Source: CAZAPG01 sp964486935 (GTDB lineage: Bacteria > Chloroflexota > Anaerolineae > 4572-78 > J111). Taken from it: a stretch of DNA of 19,558 nucleotides. The stretch lies in the NCBI GenBank assembly GCA_964486935.1, contig CAZAPG010000081.1, positions 1 to 19,558 on the forward strand, read 5' to 3'. Each line of letters opens with the position of its first letter. Position 1 is the stretch's first letter. Under the pieces are notes generated by a model. The model did no database searches, had not been told where the DNA came from, and worked only from the letters and a program-made list of their open reading frames with translations. A program made the translations under genes and the position numbers. Positions 7,722-15,072 of this stretch are shown in pieces.

Positions 7722-7946
7722 CTAAACAGGCTCCCTTTCACCTTTGAATTCGGCCAGGCCGGGCATTGTCAGGCGAGAGCCATCAAACTTGCGGGGCTTT
7801 GTGCGCGGTTTTGAGGTGATAAAGGCAACGATTTTACCTTCTTTGGTTTTATCCGGGGTTTTGGCAAAGAAATGGTTGTGAACAGATGACGCCAGAAATT
7901 TACGCCCGCGCTTAATCTGGGGGGTTGTAAATGGCGCAGTTGCCAA
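7722..7946 (-). CDS. Unrecognised small basic ORF downstream of slyD
   Basis: A 74-codon frame with codon use like the neighbouring genes and a soluble basic product rich in Lys and Pro (for example FITSKPRTKPRKFDGSRL). I do not recognise it. The only usable start is TTG at 7946, with no clear ribosome binding site, and the slyD terminator lies just upstream. Any transcript would therefore need read-through or its own promoter. It could be a small real gene, the tail of a decayed larger gene or a chance frame. The natural-looking codon use is the main argument in its favour. Confidence 0.3.
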   Translation of the reverse strand: MATAPFTTPQIKRGRKFLASSVHNHFFAKTPDKTKEGKIVAFITSKPRTKPRKFDGSRLTMPGLAEFKGEREPV

Positions 7947-7966
7947 CGGGGATATTGCTAAAATAC

Positions 7967-7992
7967 AAAGGCCCGGCAGTTGCCGGGCCTTT
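7967..7992 (-). terminator. Rho-independent terminator after slyD
   Basis: A perfect 12-bp stem, AAAGGCCCGGCA paired with TGCCGGGCCTTT, encloses a 2-nt spacer (in practice a slightly larger loop). On the minus strand it is followed by GTATTTTAG. It lies 31 nt after the slyD stop and should end the RRM-slyD transcript. Near-symmetry means it may also work in the other direction. Confidence 0.85.
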
Positions 7993-8023
7993 GGCTAATT
8001 TACTGCAAGTGTAAATTGTTACG

Positions 8024-8449
8024 CTATACAATCTCTACCAGTTGAATATCAAAAATCAGGTCTCTGCCGGCCAGGGGGTGGTTGCCATCCAGGGTTACTT
8101 CGGCAGTGGAAACGTCGGTCACGGTTACAACTACGGCGTTATCTTGCTGGCGTAACTGGTAGCGCTGCCCTACTTCTGGATTAATGTTGGCCGGAAACTC
8201 GGTGCGGTCTACCACCATCACCATGTCATCATCATAAGCGCCATAGGCCTGGTCTGCCGCAATTTTGGCGGTTTTGGTCTCGCCAGGACTCATGCCGATA
8301 ACCGCCTGTTCAAAACCTTGAATCAAATCGCCCTGGCCAATTGTAAATTCCAGGGGGTCGCTATCAACCGATGTATCAAATTGCGTTCCATCTTCTAATT
8401 TGCCGGTATAATGAACCTTAACCGTATCACCTGTTTTTGCTTGAGTCAC
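8024..8449 (-). CDS. slyD: FKBP-type peptidyl-prolyl isomerase, SlyD-like
   Basis: A 141-residue cytoplasmic FKBP. The split FKBP domain (VKVHYTGKLEDGTQFDTS, then IGQGDLIQGFEQAVIGMSPGE) surrounds the insert-in-flap chaperone domain (about residues 70-120, from AYGAYDDDMVMVV through EVGQRYQLRQQ). It resumes at the diagnostic DGNHPLAGRDLIFDIQLVEI. It catalyses cis/trans isomerisation of prolyl bonds and acts as a folding chaperone. The His/Cys-rich metal-binding tail of the E. coli protein is absent, as in many bacterial homologues. The start is GTG at 8449 with AAAGG upstream. It follows the RRM gene by 81 nt on the same strand and is probably co-transcribed with it. Confidence 0.93.
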   Translation of the reverse strand: MTQAKTGDTVKVHYTGKLEDGTQFDTSVDSDPLEFTIGQGDLIQGFEQAVIGMSPGETKTAKIAADQAYGAYDDDMVMVVDRTEFPANINPEVGQRYQLRQQDNAVVVTVTDVSTAEVTLDGNHPLAGRDLIFDIQLVEIV

Positions 8450-8530
8450 TTGTATTACCTTTCTTTAATAATTATTACGCGCTTTTTTGTTCGACCAGCA
8501 GCCGGCAGAAACTCTGGGCCATTAACGGGC

Positions 8531-8821
8531 TTAATCTCTTCTGTTGTTTCTTCGACCACCGCCGCCACCGCGTTGGGGTTTATTTTGGCGAGGGCGAGCC
8601 TCATCAATTTTCAAATTACGCCCGGCAAATTCGGTGTTGTGCAGGCCATCTTTTGCCCGTTGAGCCTCGTCCGGGCTGGACATTTCCACAAATCCAAACC
8701 CTTTTCCCTCAATAATATTGACGCTTTTTACAGTACCATAAGCAGCAAACAGTTCCGATAGCTGCTCATTTGTAACCGCATAATTTAAATTTCCAACATA
8801 AAGTTTACTGCTTTGCATCAT
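8531..8821 (-). CDS. RRM-domain RNA-binding protein
   Basis: A single RNA recognition motif spans about residues 6-80, with RNP2 (LYVGNL) and RNP1 (KGFGFVEM) intact, followed by a short Gly/Arg tail (GGGGGRRNNRRD). The 96-residue layout matches the small Rbp proteins of cyanobacteria and many other bacteria, which bind single-stranded RNA and are often cold-responsive. Two adjacent ATGs exist (8821 and 8818). AAGGAG ends 3 nt before the first and 6 nt before the second, so the second may be the true start. A consensus promoter and a long structured leader precede it, suggesting post-transcriptional control. The specific targets are unknown. Confidence 0.93.
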   Translation of the reverse strand: MMQSSKLYVGNLNYAVTNEQLSELFAAYGTVKSVNIIEGKGFGFVEMSSPDEAQRAKDGLHNTEFAGRNLKIDEARPRQNKPQRGGGGGRRNNRRD

Positions 8822-8966
8822 TGTCTCCTTATTTTTTGCTAAAGAAAAATGTAGCGGAGACTCTCAATGCGGTTTGCATTTTGGGGCGCCATCACCGCCA
8901 ATTGAGACTCTTCGGGTTAGGATTGCCGGGCATTTGCCATTAATTATGCCCCGGCTTTTGATTATT
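8822..8966 (-). promoter_or_regulatory. Structured 5' leader of the RRM gene
   Basis: The promoter position implies a leader of about 145 nt. It holds two stems: GCCGGGCAT (8925-8933) with ATGCCCCGGC (8946-8955), one bulge; and CTCAATGCGG (8863-8872) with CCGC (8895-8898) plus ATTGAG (8901-8906), 2-nt bulge. An A/U-rich stretch precedes the ribosome binding site. Long leaders are common in cold-shock-type genes; that role here is inferred. Confidence 0.45.
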
Positions 8967-8972
8967 GAGGCC

Positions 8973-9001
8973 ACTTTAGCACGGAGTTGAGGTTGTGTCA
9001 A
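8973..9001 (-). promoter_or_regulatory. Sigma70-type promoter of the RRM-slyD transcript
   Basis: On the minus strand, TTGACA (9001-8996), a 17-nt spacer and TAAAGT (8978-8973) give a near-consensus promoter. Transcription would start near 8966. Confidence 0.75.
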
Positions 9002-9108
9002 GTGATTATTGGGGTTGGGCGCAGTCCCGGCTTTAGGAAATCGGGGCGCTTTTGGCGGGGGGATTTCTCCGCGCCCTTTGCCTTTACCCAAATTTAAATT
9101 CCCTGCTT

Positions 9109-10431
9109 TTAGGCCCGATGCGGCGCATCGCCCGCCTGTTGGCGCCGCCGCTGTTGCAGCAGTTTTTGCCCGCGCACGCCCCACCACACGACCAGGGCTT
9201 CTATCACAAAGCCGCTCAACAGGGCGGCCACCCCCAGCGTTGCGCCGTACACGCCCAGCAGTGGCAAAATTGTCAGCGCCGCCAAAATAGCGCCAATCCG
9301 CAGCGGGCCGCTGGGGGCCAGGGCGCGGGTGCGATGCTCAAGCAGCCCGATACCATGCAGATAAGCCCGCACCATCACTGCCGGCGGAAAAAACGAGAAA
9401 ATTACCAGCGGCGCGGCGCACAGCGCGGCCAGATACGGGTCAAGCCCCAGCAACTGTTCTAAAATGTAGCTTCTCAGCGGGGTCCAGAACAGAATAATCA
9501 TGGTTCCAAAAGATAGCAGCCCGCAACCAAAAACAAAGCGGCGAAGCTGGCTCAGGCTGTCCGCTTTATCTTTAAAGGCCGGAGGAATGTTTCGGATTTC
9601 GTTGAGCCAGCCGTAGGGCAGGTGTCCCAGGGCATAAACAATGGTTAGCACGGCCAGCGCCTGGGCGCCATTGGGGCCTCTGGAAACAAACAGGTTAATC
9701 AGGGGGCGACTCAACCCCTGCACCGCCATAATCAACGCCAGCGGCCAGAAGAATTGAACCACGTAGCCAAACGAAAGCCCGGCATTGATTTTATCCTGAA
9801 GGGGCCGGGCATAGCGGCGATACCCCCACAGCGTAATGCCAAGCCCAACCAGCAAACCGCTGTAGGTTACTAAAATTGGCAGCAAAATTGGCCGGGCCTG
9901 CACCGCCGCAAGCGGCAGCAGCGCAAACACGGCCACAATACTGGCTACAATGCTGATAACGGTGGCGTAGCTGATCACATCGGTGCGATGAATGCGGATG
10001 AGCAGCCCCGAATAAAACAGGCACACCCCATCCAGCACCGGAACAGGCACAAACCAGAGCAGGGCCACCCGCGCCAGGTAGGCCAGTTGCGGGTCAACGC
10101 CGTGCAGCTCTTCAATAACCCAGGCGCCCGGCCCGGTTAGCGCCAACCCGGCCACCACCGCCGAGAGCAACAGTCCAAAAATTAGCACAAATAACCGCAC
10201 CTGGCGGTAGGCAGGCCGGTTTTCGGCCAGCACCAGCCCCAACTGGCGGGTTTGCATGAGCGGGCTGGCCAAAAAAGAGACCAGCCCCCAGGCCAGGCCA
10301 AAAGCGGCCAGCACCTGGGTGGCCTGCGGTACGCGGGCCATGCCGCCGTTCAACACCTGCTGGCCTAACCCCTGAATGGTTACGGTCAGGGCCAGCGGCA
10401 GCAGAAAACGAGTCAGCCTGAAATATAACAT
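9109..10431 (-). CDS. Polytopic membrane protein, ANK/ANKH-like (MOP/MATE-type fold)
   Basis: A 440-residue integral membrane protein with roughly 11-12 hydrophobic segments and a basic cytoplasmic tail (LLQQRRRQQ). The N-terminal pattern LTRFLLPLAL, then QQVLNGGMARV, LAAFGLAWGLVSFLASP and GLVLAEN, and later ELHGVDPQL and GLLIRIHRTDV, resembles by recollection the animal progressive ankylosis protein ANKH (LIRFLVPLGIT, EQALNRGIA, LASYGLAYSL, KLHHVDE, GILLKHK). ANKH mediates pyrophosphate/ATP/citrate export and shares ancestry with the MOP flippase superfamily. Substrate here is unknown. It lies after the aminotransferase terminator, so it needs read-through or a weak promoter in the 72-nt gap; the ribosome binding site is poor. 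Confidence 0.75.
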   Translation of the reverse strand: MLYFRLTRFLLPLALTVTIQGLGQQVLNGGMARVPQATQVLAAFGLAWGLVSFLASPLMQTRQLGLVLAENRPAYRQVRLFVLIFGLLLSAVVAGLALTGPGAWVIEELHGVDPQLAYLARVALLWFVPVPVLDGVCLFYSGLLIRIHRTDVISYATVISIVASIVAVFALLPLAAVQARPILLPILVTYSGLLVGLGITLWGYRRYARPLQDKINAGLSFGYVVQFFWPLALIMAVQGLSRPLINLFVSRGPNGAQALAVLTIVYALGHLPYGWLNEIRNIPPAFKDKADSLSQLRRFVFGCGLLSFGTMIILFWTPLRSYILEQLLGLDPYLAALCAAPLVIFSFFPPAVMVRAYLHGIGLLEHRTRALAPSGPLRIGAILAALTILPLLGVYGATLGVAALLSGFVIEALVVWWGVRGQKLLQQRRRQQAGDAPHRA

Positions 10432-10450
10432 GCTGCCCTAATGAAATAAA

Positions 10451-10478
10451 GGGCGCAGAGAGCCGGCTCTCCGCACCC
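10451..10478 (-). terminator. Rho-independent terminator after the AGXT2-like gene
   Basis: On the minus strand a 14-bp stem (GGGTGCGGAGAGCC with GGCTCTCTGCGCCC, two G-U pairs) is followed by TTTATTTC. It lies 25 nt after the aminotransferase stop and 19 nt before the ANK-like gene start, so it should separate the two. Confidence 0.7.
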
Positions 10479-10503
10479 TTTTGGGTAAAAACTGGCGGCC
10501 AGG

Positions 10504-11808
10504 TTACAGGCTCATTTCGTGAACAGCCGCCAAGGCGTGGTCCAAAATGGCCAGGGCTTCGTCAACGTGTTCCTCGGTGGCGGTAAGCGGCGGGGCAATA
10601 CGCAGCACATTGTTGTACATGCCGCCCTTGCCAATGAGCAGGCCGCGTTTGCGGGTCTCTTCAAATAAAAAACCGACCTCCTGCGGCGCGGGTTCTTTGC
10701 TCTGTTGGTCTTTGACCATTTCCACACCCTGCATCAAGCCCTTGCCCCGCACCTCGCCAATGAGCGGGTATTTTTCCCACAGCTTTTCCAGCCCCTGGCG
10801 CAGGCGCTGCCCCACTTTGGCGACCTGCTGCGGGTGGGCTTCTTCTTCCATCACCTGGATGGTGGCCAGCGAGGCCGCGCTGGAGAGCGGGTTGCCGCCA
10901 AAAGTGCTGATGGTCAACCCCTTGCCAACCATGCCCTGGGCAATTTCGGCGGTGGTGATGGTGTTGCCCATCGGCAGGCCGTTGGCAATGCCTTTGGCCA
11001 TGGTCATAATATCGGGCACAACGCCCCAATGCTCAATGCCAAACCAGTGCGTGCCGGTGCGGCCAAAGCCGGTTTGCACTTCATCGCAAATAAACAGGCC
11101 GCCGTAGTGGCGGATAATTTCAACCGCAATTTTAAAGTAATCGTCGGGGGGGGTTACAAAGCCGCCGACGCCCTGAATCGGTTCGGCCAGAAAGGCGGCA
11201 ATTTTGCCAGAGGTGGTGGTTTTGATCACTTCTTCAATATCCTCGGCGCAGGCAACGCCGCAGGTTTCGGGGTTTAATTTGAGCGGGCAGCGATAACAGT
11301 AGGGATTGAGCGCGTGCTTGATGCCGGCAATTTGCGTGCCGCCAATTCGCCACGATGCCTGGCCGGTCAGGCTCATGCCCATGGGCGAGCGGCCGCTGTA
11401 GCCATGGCGCAGGGCAATAACTTCTTGCTGGCCGGTGTAGGCTTTGGCCAGGGTTACGGCGTTTTCGTCGGCCTCGGTGCCGGAGTTGGTAAAGTACGAG
11501 GTTTGCAGGCTGCCGGGCGTAATTTCGGCCAGCTTTTCGGCCAGCCGCGCGTGATTTTCGTGGGGATACAGGGTTGAGGAGTGAATCAGCTTGCCGGCTT
11601 GCTGGCGGATGGCCTCCACAACTTTGGGGTTGTTGTGGCCCACGCTGGTGGTCAAAATTCCGGCAAAAAAGTCAAGATATTTGTTGCCGTCCACATCCCA
11701 CACGTACATGCCGTCGCCGTGGTCCAGCGGCATTGGCTCGGTGTAGTAGAGCAGGTGATTGGGCCATAGATATTTTTTCTGCTTATCTAAAATTTCTTGC
11801 TTGTTCAT
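10504..11808 (-). CDS. Class III PLP aminotransferase, AGXT2-like
   Basis: A 434-residue fold-type I aminotransferase. Key residues are the phosphate-binding SGTEA (109-113), Asp242 of FICDEVQTGFGRTG that contacts the pyridine nitrogen, and the PLP lysine Lys272 in MAKGIANGLPMG. The segment EPIQGVGGFVTPPDDYF and the Cys-containing insert near 170-188 (YCYRCP, CGVAC) resemble alanine-glyoxylate / 3-aminoisobutyrate-pyruvate aminotransferases (AGXT2 group). The substrate could equally be beta-alanine, 4-aminobutyrate or a related omega-amino acid. AAAGGA lies 7 nt before ATG 11808. It has its own promoter and terminator, so it is monocistronic. A second class III enzyme (rocD) lies 2 kb away but is clearly divergent in sequence. 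Confidence 0.88.
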   Translation of the reverse strand: MNKQEILDKQKKYLWPNHLLYYTEPMPLDHGDGMYVWDVDGNKYLDFFAGILTTSVGHNNPKVVEAIRQQAGKLIHSSTLYPHENHARLAEKLAEITPGSLQTSYFTNSGTEADENAVTLAKAYTGQQEVIALRHGYSGRSPMGMSLTGQASWRIGGTQIAGIKHALNPYCYRCPLKLNPETCGVACAEDIEEVIKTTTSGKIAAFLAEPIQGVGGFVTPPDDYFKIAVEIIRHYGGLFICDEVQTGFGRTGTHWFGIEHWGVVPDIMTMAKGIANGLPMGNTITTAEIAQGMVGKGLTISTFGGNPLSSAASLATIQVMEEEAHPQQVAKVGQRLRQGLEKLWEKYPLIGEVRGKGLMQGVEMVKDQQSKEPAPQEVGFLFEETRKRGLLIGKGGMYNNVLRIAPPLTATEEHVDEALAILDHALAAVHEMSL

Positions 11809-11851
11809 GCCTGTTCCTTTCGCTCGCTACTTTGCGATTTTTGATGGCCGT

Positions 11852-11880
11852 ATTGTAATCCAGCTTGAAGCCTGACACAA
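11852..11880 (-). promoter_or_regulatory. Promoter of the AGXT2-like gene
   Basis: On the minus strand TTGTGT (11880-11875), a 17-nt spacer and TACAAT (11857-11852) form a good sigma70-type promoter. The transcript would start near 11845, about 37 nt before the ATG. Confidence 0.6.
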
Positions 11881-11936
11881 ACCGGCCAGGGCAACCGCCG
11901 ACTGCGGCTGGCCGACCGCCAAAAAACTGCTGTTAA

Positions 11937-11964
11937 TTGACACTACTATATTTAGCGGTATACT
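11937..11964 (+). promoter_or_regulatory. Consensus-like promoter facing the MITE and glycosidase gene
   Basis: TTGACA (11937-11942), a 16-nt spacer and TATACT (11959-11964) look like a strong plus-strand promoter. The next plus-strand gene starts 325 nt on, beyond a MITE-like element and a second promoter. It may give a long leader or a separate short RNA. Confidence 0.45.
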
Positions 11965-12034
11965 TTAACCAAACTACTACATTTTGTGGTTGACCGGTTG
12001 ACGAAAACCTTTTAAATTTAAGGGGCATACCCTA

Positions 12035-12197
12035 AGAGCGCGTTTCTTAAATGTCATTATGAGGAGCGAAGCGACGAAGAATCTCCGCCAGCAGGCTTGA
12101 AAAGCCACCAACCTGGAGTCTCTTCGCTCCCGTTGGTCGCTCAGAGTGACATAGTGGGCCGGTTTTGCCACCAGATTCGATTTAAGAAACACGTTCT
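12035..12197. repeat. 163-bp MITE-like palindromic element
   Basis: The ends are 17-bp inverted repeats with two mismatches: AGAGCGCGTTTCTTAAA (12035-12051) and TTTAAGAAACACGTTCT (12181-12197). The interior is a second, imperfect palindrome: ATGTCATTATGAGGAGCGAA near 12051 mirrors TCGCTCAGAGTGACAT near 12137-12152. The GAGGAGCGAAGCGACGAAG motif resembles a palindromic repeat I recall from many bacterial genomes. No transposase is encoded, so it would be mobilised in trans. A clean target duplication is not visible. Confidence 0.6.
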
Positions 12198-12212
12198 AAC
12201 AAATTCCCGGAA

Positions 12213-12241
12213 TTGCCTATCTGACCTTAACCGTCTAAAAT
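12213..12241 (+). promoter_or_regulatory. Promoter of the glycoside hydrolase lipoprotein gene
   Basis: TTGCCT (12213-12218), a 17-nt spacer and TAAAAT (12236-12241) place a start site near 12248, giving a leader of about 47 nt. The left half of the 12221-12273 inverted repeat lies in the spacer. Confidence 0.55.
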
Positions 12242-12273
12242 AGGGGCGCTTGGCTTGGCCCGGTTAAGGTCAG
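12221..12273 (+). promoter_or_regulatory. 12-bp perfect inverted repeat spanning promoter and leader
   Basis: CTGACCTTAACC (12221-12232) and GGTTAAGGTCAG (12262-12273) are exact inverted copies with a 29-nt spacer. One copy lies in the promoter spacer and the other in the leader, 12 nt before the GAGGAG ribosome binding site. They could be two protein sites about 41 bp (four turns) apart. Confidence 0.5.
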
Positions 12274-12294
12274 GCCATTTTATGTGAGGAGATT

Positions 12295-13605
12295 ATGAAA
12301 TCTGTTAGCGACTACTTGCCGCGTATTCTGGTTGTCGCCAGCTGCCTGCTAATTATTCTATCGTTTTTGCTTACCGCCTGCGGTTCGGCGGATGTGGCCG
12401 CCAGCGTTGGTCAAAACGCTCTGGCCGGACTTGTTGCCCCATCGCAGCCTGCCGCGGCCAAACCCGCCATCGAACCGGTTGCAACAGTTGAGCCTACCGC
12501 GCCGCCACGTTATTCCCCCACCGTCAATGTAGACCAGATTATGTCCTCGCCCGATTACGGTATGCAGGTTTTTTTGTATTGGCGCGAAGAGATTGCCGAC
12601 CGGGATTTGAAACTGGTGGAAGAGGCCGAATTTCGCTGGGTTAAGCAAGAGTTCCCCTGGCGAGAGATAGAGGGGCACGGCAAAGGCGTTTGGCAGTGGG
12701 ACACGCCCGACCGCATTATGAACCAGATTGACGCCCACGGCTTAAAGGTGATTGCCCGGCTTGGCTCTCAACCGGCCTGGGTGTCAAACACGCAACTGCC
12801 GGCAATTAGCCCGCCGGATGATTTGCAGGATTTTTACGATTACGTGTACGCCGTGGCCAGCCGCTACAAAGGCCGGATAGAGGCTTATCAAATTTGGAAC
12901 GAGCCAAACCTGGCCCGCGAGTGGGGCGGGCGTCCGCCCAACCCGGCCGGGTATGTGGACATGTTGAAGGTGGGCTACCAGGCGGTTAAAGCCGCCGACC
13001 CCGACGCCACCGTTATCAGCGCCGGCATGGCCCCCACCACCCGCCACGACGACCAGGCTATGCCCGATGTCTACTTTATCCAGGGGATGTACGAGGCCGG
13101 GGCCGCCGCCTATTTTGACGCTTTGGGCGTACACGCGCCCGGCTACAAAAGTCCTCCCGAAGCTGACCCCGGCCAGGTAGCTGCCGACCCGCAACTGACC
13201 AACGGCGATAGCGCCCCCGAAGAATTGCGCCGGGTGTACGCCTTTAGGCACGTAGAGGATTTGCGCCGGTTGATGGTTGAAAACGGCGACGAAGAAAAGA
13301 AGGTCATCATTTTAGAATTTGGCTGGACGGTGGAGCCGCGCCCCAACTCGCCCTACTTCTGGCACCGGGTTGACCCGATTACCCAGGCTCAATATTTTGA
13401 GCGGGCCTACCAGTACGCCATTGAGCACTGGCAGCCCTGGATTGGGGTGATGAGCCTGATTTACGTGGCCGACCCTTCGTGGCACATGGATATGGAAGAA
13501 ACCTACTGGAGCATTGTTTACCCCTACTACCCGGAGCTGCGGGCGGCTCCGGCCTACCACGGTTTGAAAAAGCTGCCCAAAGTGCCGCCGGTGGATGGGC
13601 AGTAA
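12295..13605 (+). CDS. Secreted lipoprotein glycoside hydrolase (clan GH-A, GH39/GH5-like)
   Basis: A 436-residue exported protein. Residues 1-29 are a lipoprotein signal ending in the lipobox LLTAC with Cys29 as the lipid anchor, followed by a Pro/Ala-rich linker to about 75. The rest is a TIM barrel of clan GH-A. Glu203 in YQIWNEPN is the expected acid/base and Glu341 in IILEFGW the expected nucleophile. VIARLGSQPAWVS, YVYAVASRYKGRI and FDALGVHAPGY fit GH39/PslG- or cellulase-like enzymes. It should hydrolyse an extracellular or cell-surface polysaccharide; the substrate is unknown. GAGGAG lies 4 nt before the ATG. It stands alone, convergent with rocD. Confidence 0.85.
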   Translation: MKSVSDYLPRILVVASCLLIILSFLLTACGSADVAASVGQNALAGLVAPSQPAAAKPAIEPVATVEPTAPPRYSPTVNVDQIMSSPDYGMQVFLYWREEIADRDLKLVEEAEFRWVKQEFPWREIEGHGKGVWQWDTPDRIMNQIDAHGLKVIARLGSQPAWVSNTQLPAISPPDDLQDFYDYVYAVASRYKGRIEAYQIWNEPNLAREWGGRPPNPAGYVDMLKVGYQAVKAADPDATVISAGMAPTTRHDDQAMPDVYFIQGMYEAGAAAYFDALGVHAPGYKSPPEADPGQVAADPQLTNGDSAPEELRRVYAFRHVEDLRRLMVENGDEEKKVIILEFGWTVEPRPNSPYFWHRVDPITQAQYFERAYQYAIEHWQPWIGVMSLIYVADPSWHMDMEETYWSIVYPYYPELRAAPAYHGLKKLPKVPPVDGQ

Positions 13606-13772
13606 TTGGTAAGAAAACGCCGTAGGCCGGGGGCTTGGGGGTAGCTCCCCCGTTTCTCCCCTTTTAAACAATGCCGGCATCGTGGAAGCCCTCCCAATAA
13701 TAAAGACCTCAAAGGTTTTTGAAACCTTTGAGGTCTGGCGTAGCTGGTAAGTAACCAAACCAATTACTGCCC
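13606..13772. other. Intergenic region between convergent genes with hairpins
   Basis: The gap between the glycosidase and rocD holds a G/C hairpin (CGGGGG 13628-13633 with CCCCCG 13647-13652) followed by GTTTCTCCCCTTTT, a plausible terminator for the glycosidase. It also holds the long palindrome listed separately. No gene is seen. Confidence 0.4.
13704..13736. repeat. Perfect 15-bp palindrome, possible bidirectional terminator or dispersed repeat
   Basis: AGACCTCAAAGGTTT (13704-13718), spacer TTG, and AAACCTTTGAGGTCT (13722-13736) pair without mismatch. There is no T-tract on either side. It sits between convergent genes, as terminators and small dispersed palindromes often do. Confidence 0.6.
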
Positions 13773-14975
13773 TTAATCCATATTCAACACGCCGGTAATG
13801 CGCTCCAGCGCCCAATCAATCTCCGGGCGTTTAATAATTAGCGGCGGCGCAAAGCGGATAACATGTTTGTGCGTTTCTTTGCACAAAACGCCGCGCTCTT
13901 CCAGGGCCTCGCAAAAGCGGCGCGCCCCGCCGGCCTCGCGTTTTAGCTCTACCCCTATCAACAACCCTTTGCCCCGCACCTCTTTTACGTGCGGGCTGGG
14001 GATTTCGGCCAGTCGCTCCTGAAAATATTCGCCCATTGTGGCCGCATTCTCAATGAGTCCCTCATCAACGAGCACGTTCAGTGCTTCGGTGGCTACCGCC
14101 GCGCCCAGCGGGTTGCCGCCAAAGGTGCTGCCGTGGTCGCCGGGTCTAAACAGGCCCAGCACCTCCTCTCCGGCCAGCACCGCCGAGACCGGATAAAAGC
14201 CGCCCGACAGCGCCTTGCCCACAATGGTTACATCGGCTTTCACCGCTTCGTGGTCGCAGGCAAACAGTTTGCCGGTGCGGCCCAGCCCGGTTTGAATTTC
14301 ATCGGCTATCATCAGCACGTTATGTTTGCTGCAAATCTCTCTAACCCGCCTCAAGTAACCTTTGGGCGGAACAATGACGCCGCCTTCGCCCTGAATTGGC
14401 TCGACCAGAAAGGCCACGGTGTTGGGGGTAATGGCCGCTTCCAGCGCGTCGGCATTGCCAAATGGTACGTGAACAAAACCGGGGGTAAAGGGGCCAAAAT
14501 CCTCGCGGTACTGCTCTTCTGATGAAAAGCCAACAACGGTGATGGTTCGCCCGTGAAAATTACCGTTGCAAACAATTATCTCGGCTTTATCCGGCTCGAC
14601 GCCTTTGACCCGGTAGCCCCATTTGCGGGCCGCTTTTAGAGCCGTTTCAACGGCTTCTGCGCCGGTGTTCATCGGCAGGGTCATGTCGTAGCCGGTTAGG
14701 GTGCATAATTTTTGAAAAAACAGGGCCAGTTTATCATTGCGAAAGGCTCGCGAGGCCAGCGTAAGCCGTTGAGCCTGGTCGATCATTACTTTGGCAATGC
14801 GCGGGTGGCAGTGCCCCTGGTTTACCGCGGAATAGGCGCTCAGGCAATCCAGATATTTATGCCCGTCTACATCATAAAGCCAAACGCCATCGCCTTTGGT
14901 CAGCACCACATCCAACGGCTCATAATTTTGGGCGCCATACTTATCTGCAAGTGCAATGTAGTCGGCGGTATTCAT
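13773..14975 (-). CDS. rocD: Ornithine--oxo-acid aminotransferase (RocD)
   Basis: A 400-residue class III PLP enzyme that moves the delta-amino group of ornithine to 2-oxoglutarate, giving glutamate semialdehyde in arginine/ornithine-proline interconversion. Seen are NTGAEAVETALKAARKWGY (103-121), NFHGRTITVVGFS, EPIQGEGGVIVPPKGYL, Asp225 in IADEIQTGLGRTGK and the PLP lysine Lys254 in VGKALSGGFYPVSA. All are in the form typical of ornithine aminotransferase rather than acetylornithine aminotransferase. GDHGSTFGGNPLGAAVA follows. AAAGGAGC lies about 9 nt before ATG 14975. No other arginine or proline gene is adjacent, so it probably stands alone. Confidence 0.93.
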   Translation of the reverse strand: MNTADYIALADKYGAQNYEPLDVVLTKGDGVWLYDVDGHKYLDCLSAYSAVNQGHCHPRIAKVMIDQAQRLTLASRAFRNDKLALFFQKLCTLTGYDMTLPMNTGAEAVETALKAARKWGYRVKGVEPDKAEIIVCNGNFHGRTITVVGFSSEEQYREDFGPFTPGFVHVPFGNADALEAAITPNTVAFLVEPIQGEGGVIVPPKGYLRRVREICSKHNVLMIADEIQTGLGRTGKLFACDHEAVKADVTIVGKALSGGFYPVSAVLAGEEVLGLFRPGDHGSTFGGNPLGAAVATEALNVLVDEGLIENAATMGEYFQERLAEIPSPHVKEVRGKGLLIGVELKREAGGARRFCEALEERGVLCKETHKHVIRFAPPLIIKRPEIDWALERITGVLNMD

Positions 14976-15072
14976 GGTTGTATGCTCCTTTGCAATATCA
15001 AATGGTAGAGTAGGTACAGCATCATGATTCTAATCCTCATCAGCCCGGCCTCCAAATCTGGCCGGCAACTCC

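Noticed and set aside
10547..11277. 186- and 190-codon plus-strand ORFs inside the AGXT2-like gene
   Set aside because: Both are antisense shadows of an intact aminotransferase with all catalytic residues.
12784..13251. 155-codon minus-strand ORF opposite the glycosidase gene
   Set aside because: It lies wholly within a well-supported GH-A gene and its Gly/Val-rich product matches no family; it is a shadow frame.
13312..14522. Antisense ORFs of 167 and 177 codons around rocD and the glycosidase
   Set aside because: They cover conserved coding sequence on the other strand and an intergenic palindrome; no ribosome binding sites or domains.
10504..14975. The two class III aminotransferases as a recent duplication
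   Set aside because: Apart from family-wide motifs their sequences differ throughout, and they match different subfamilies.
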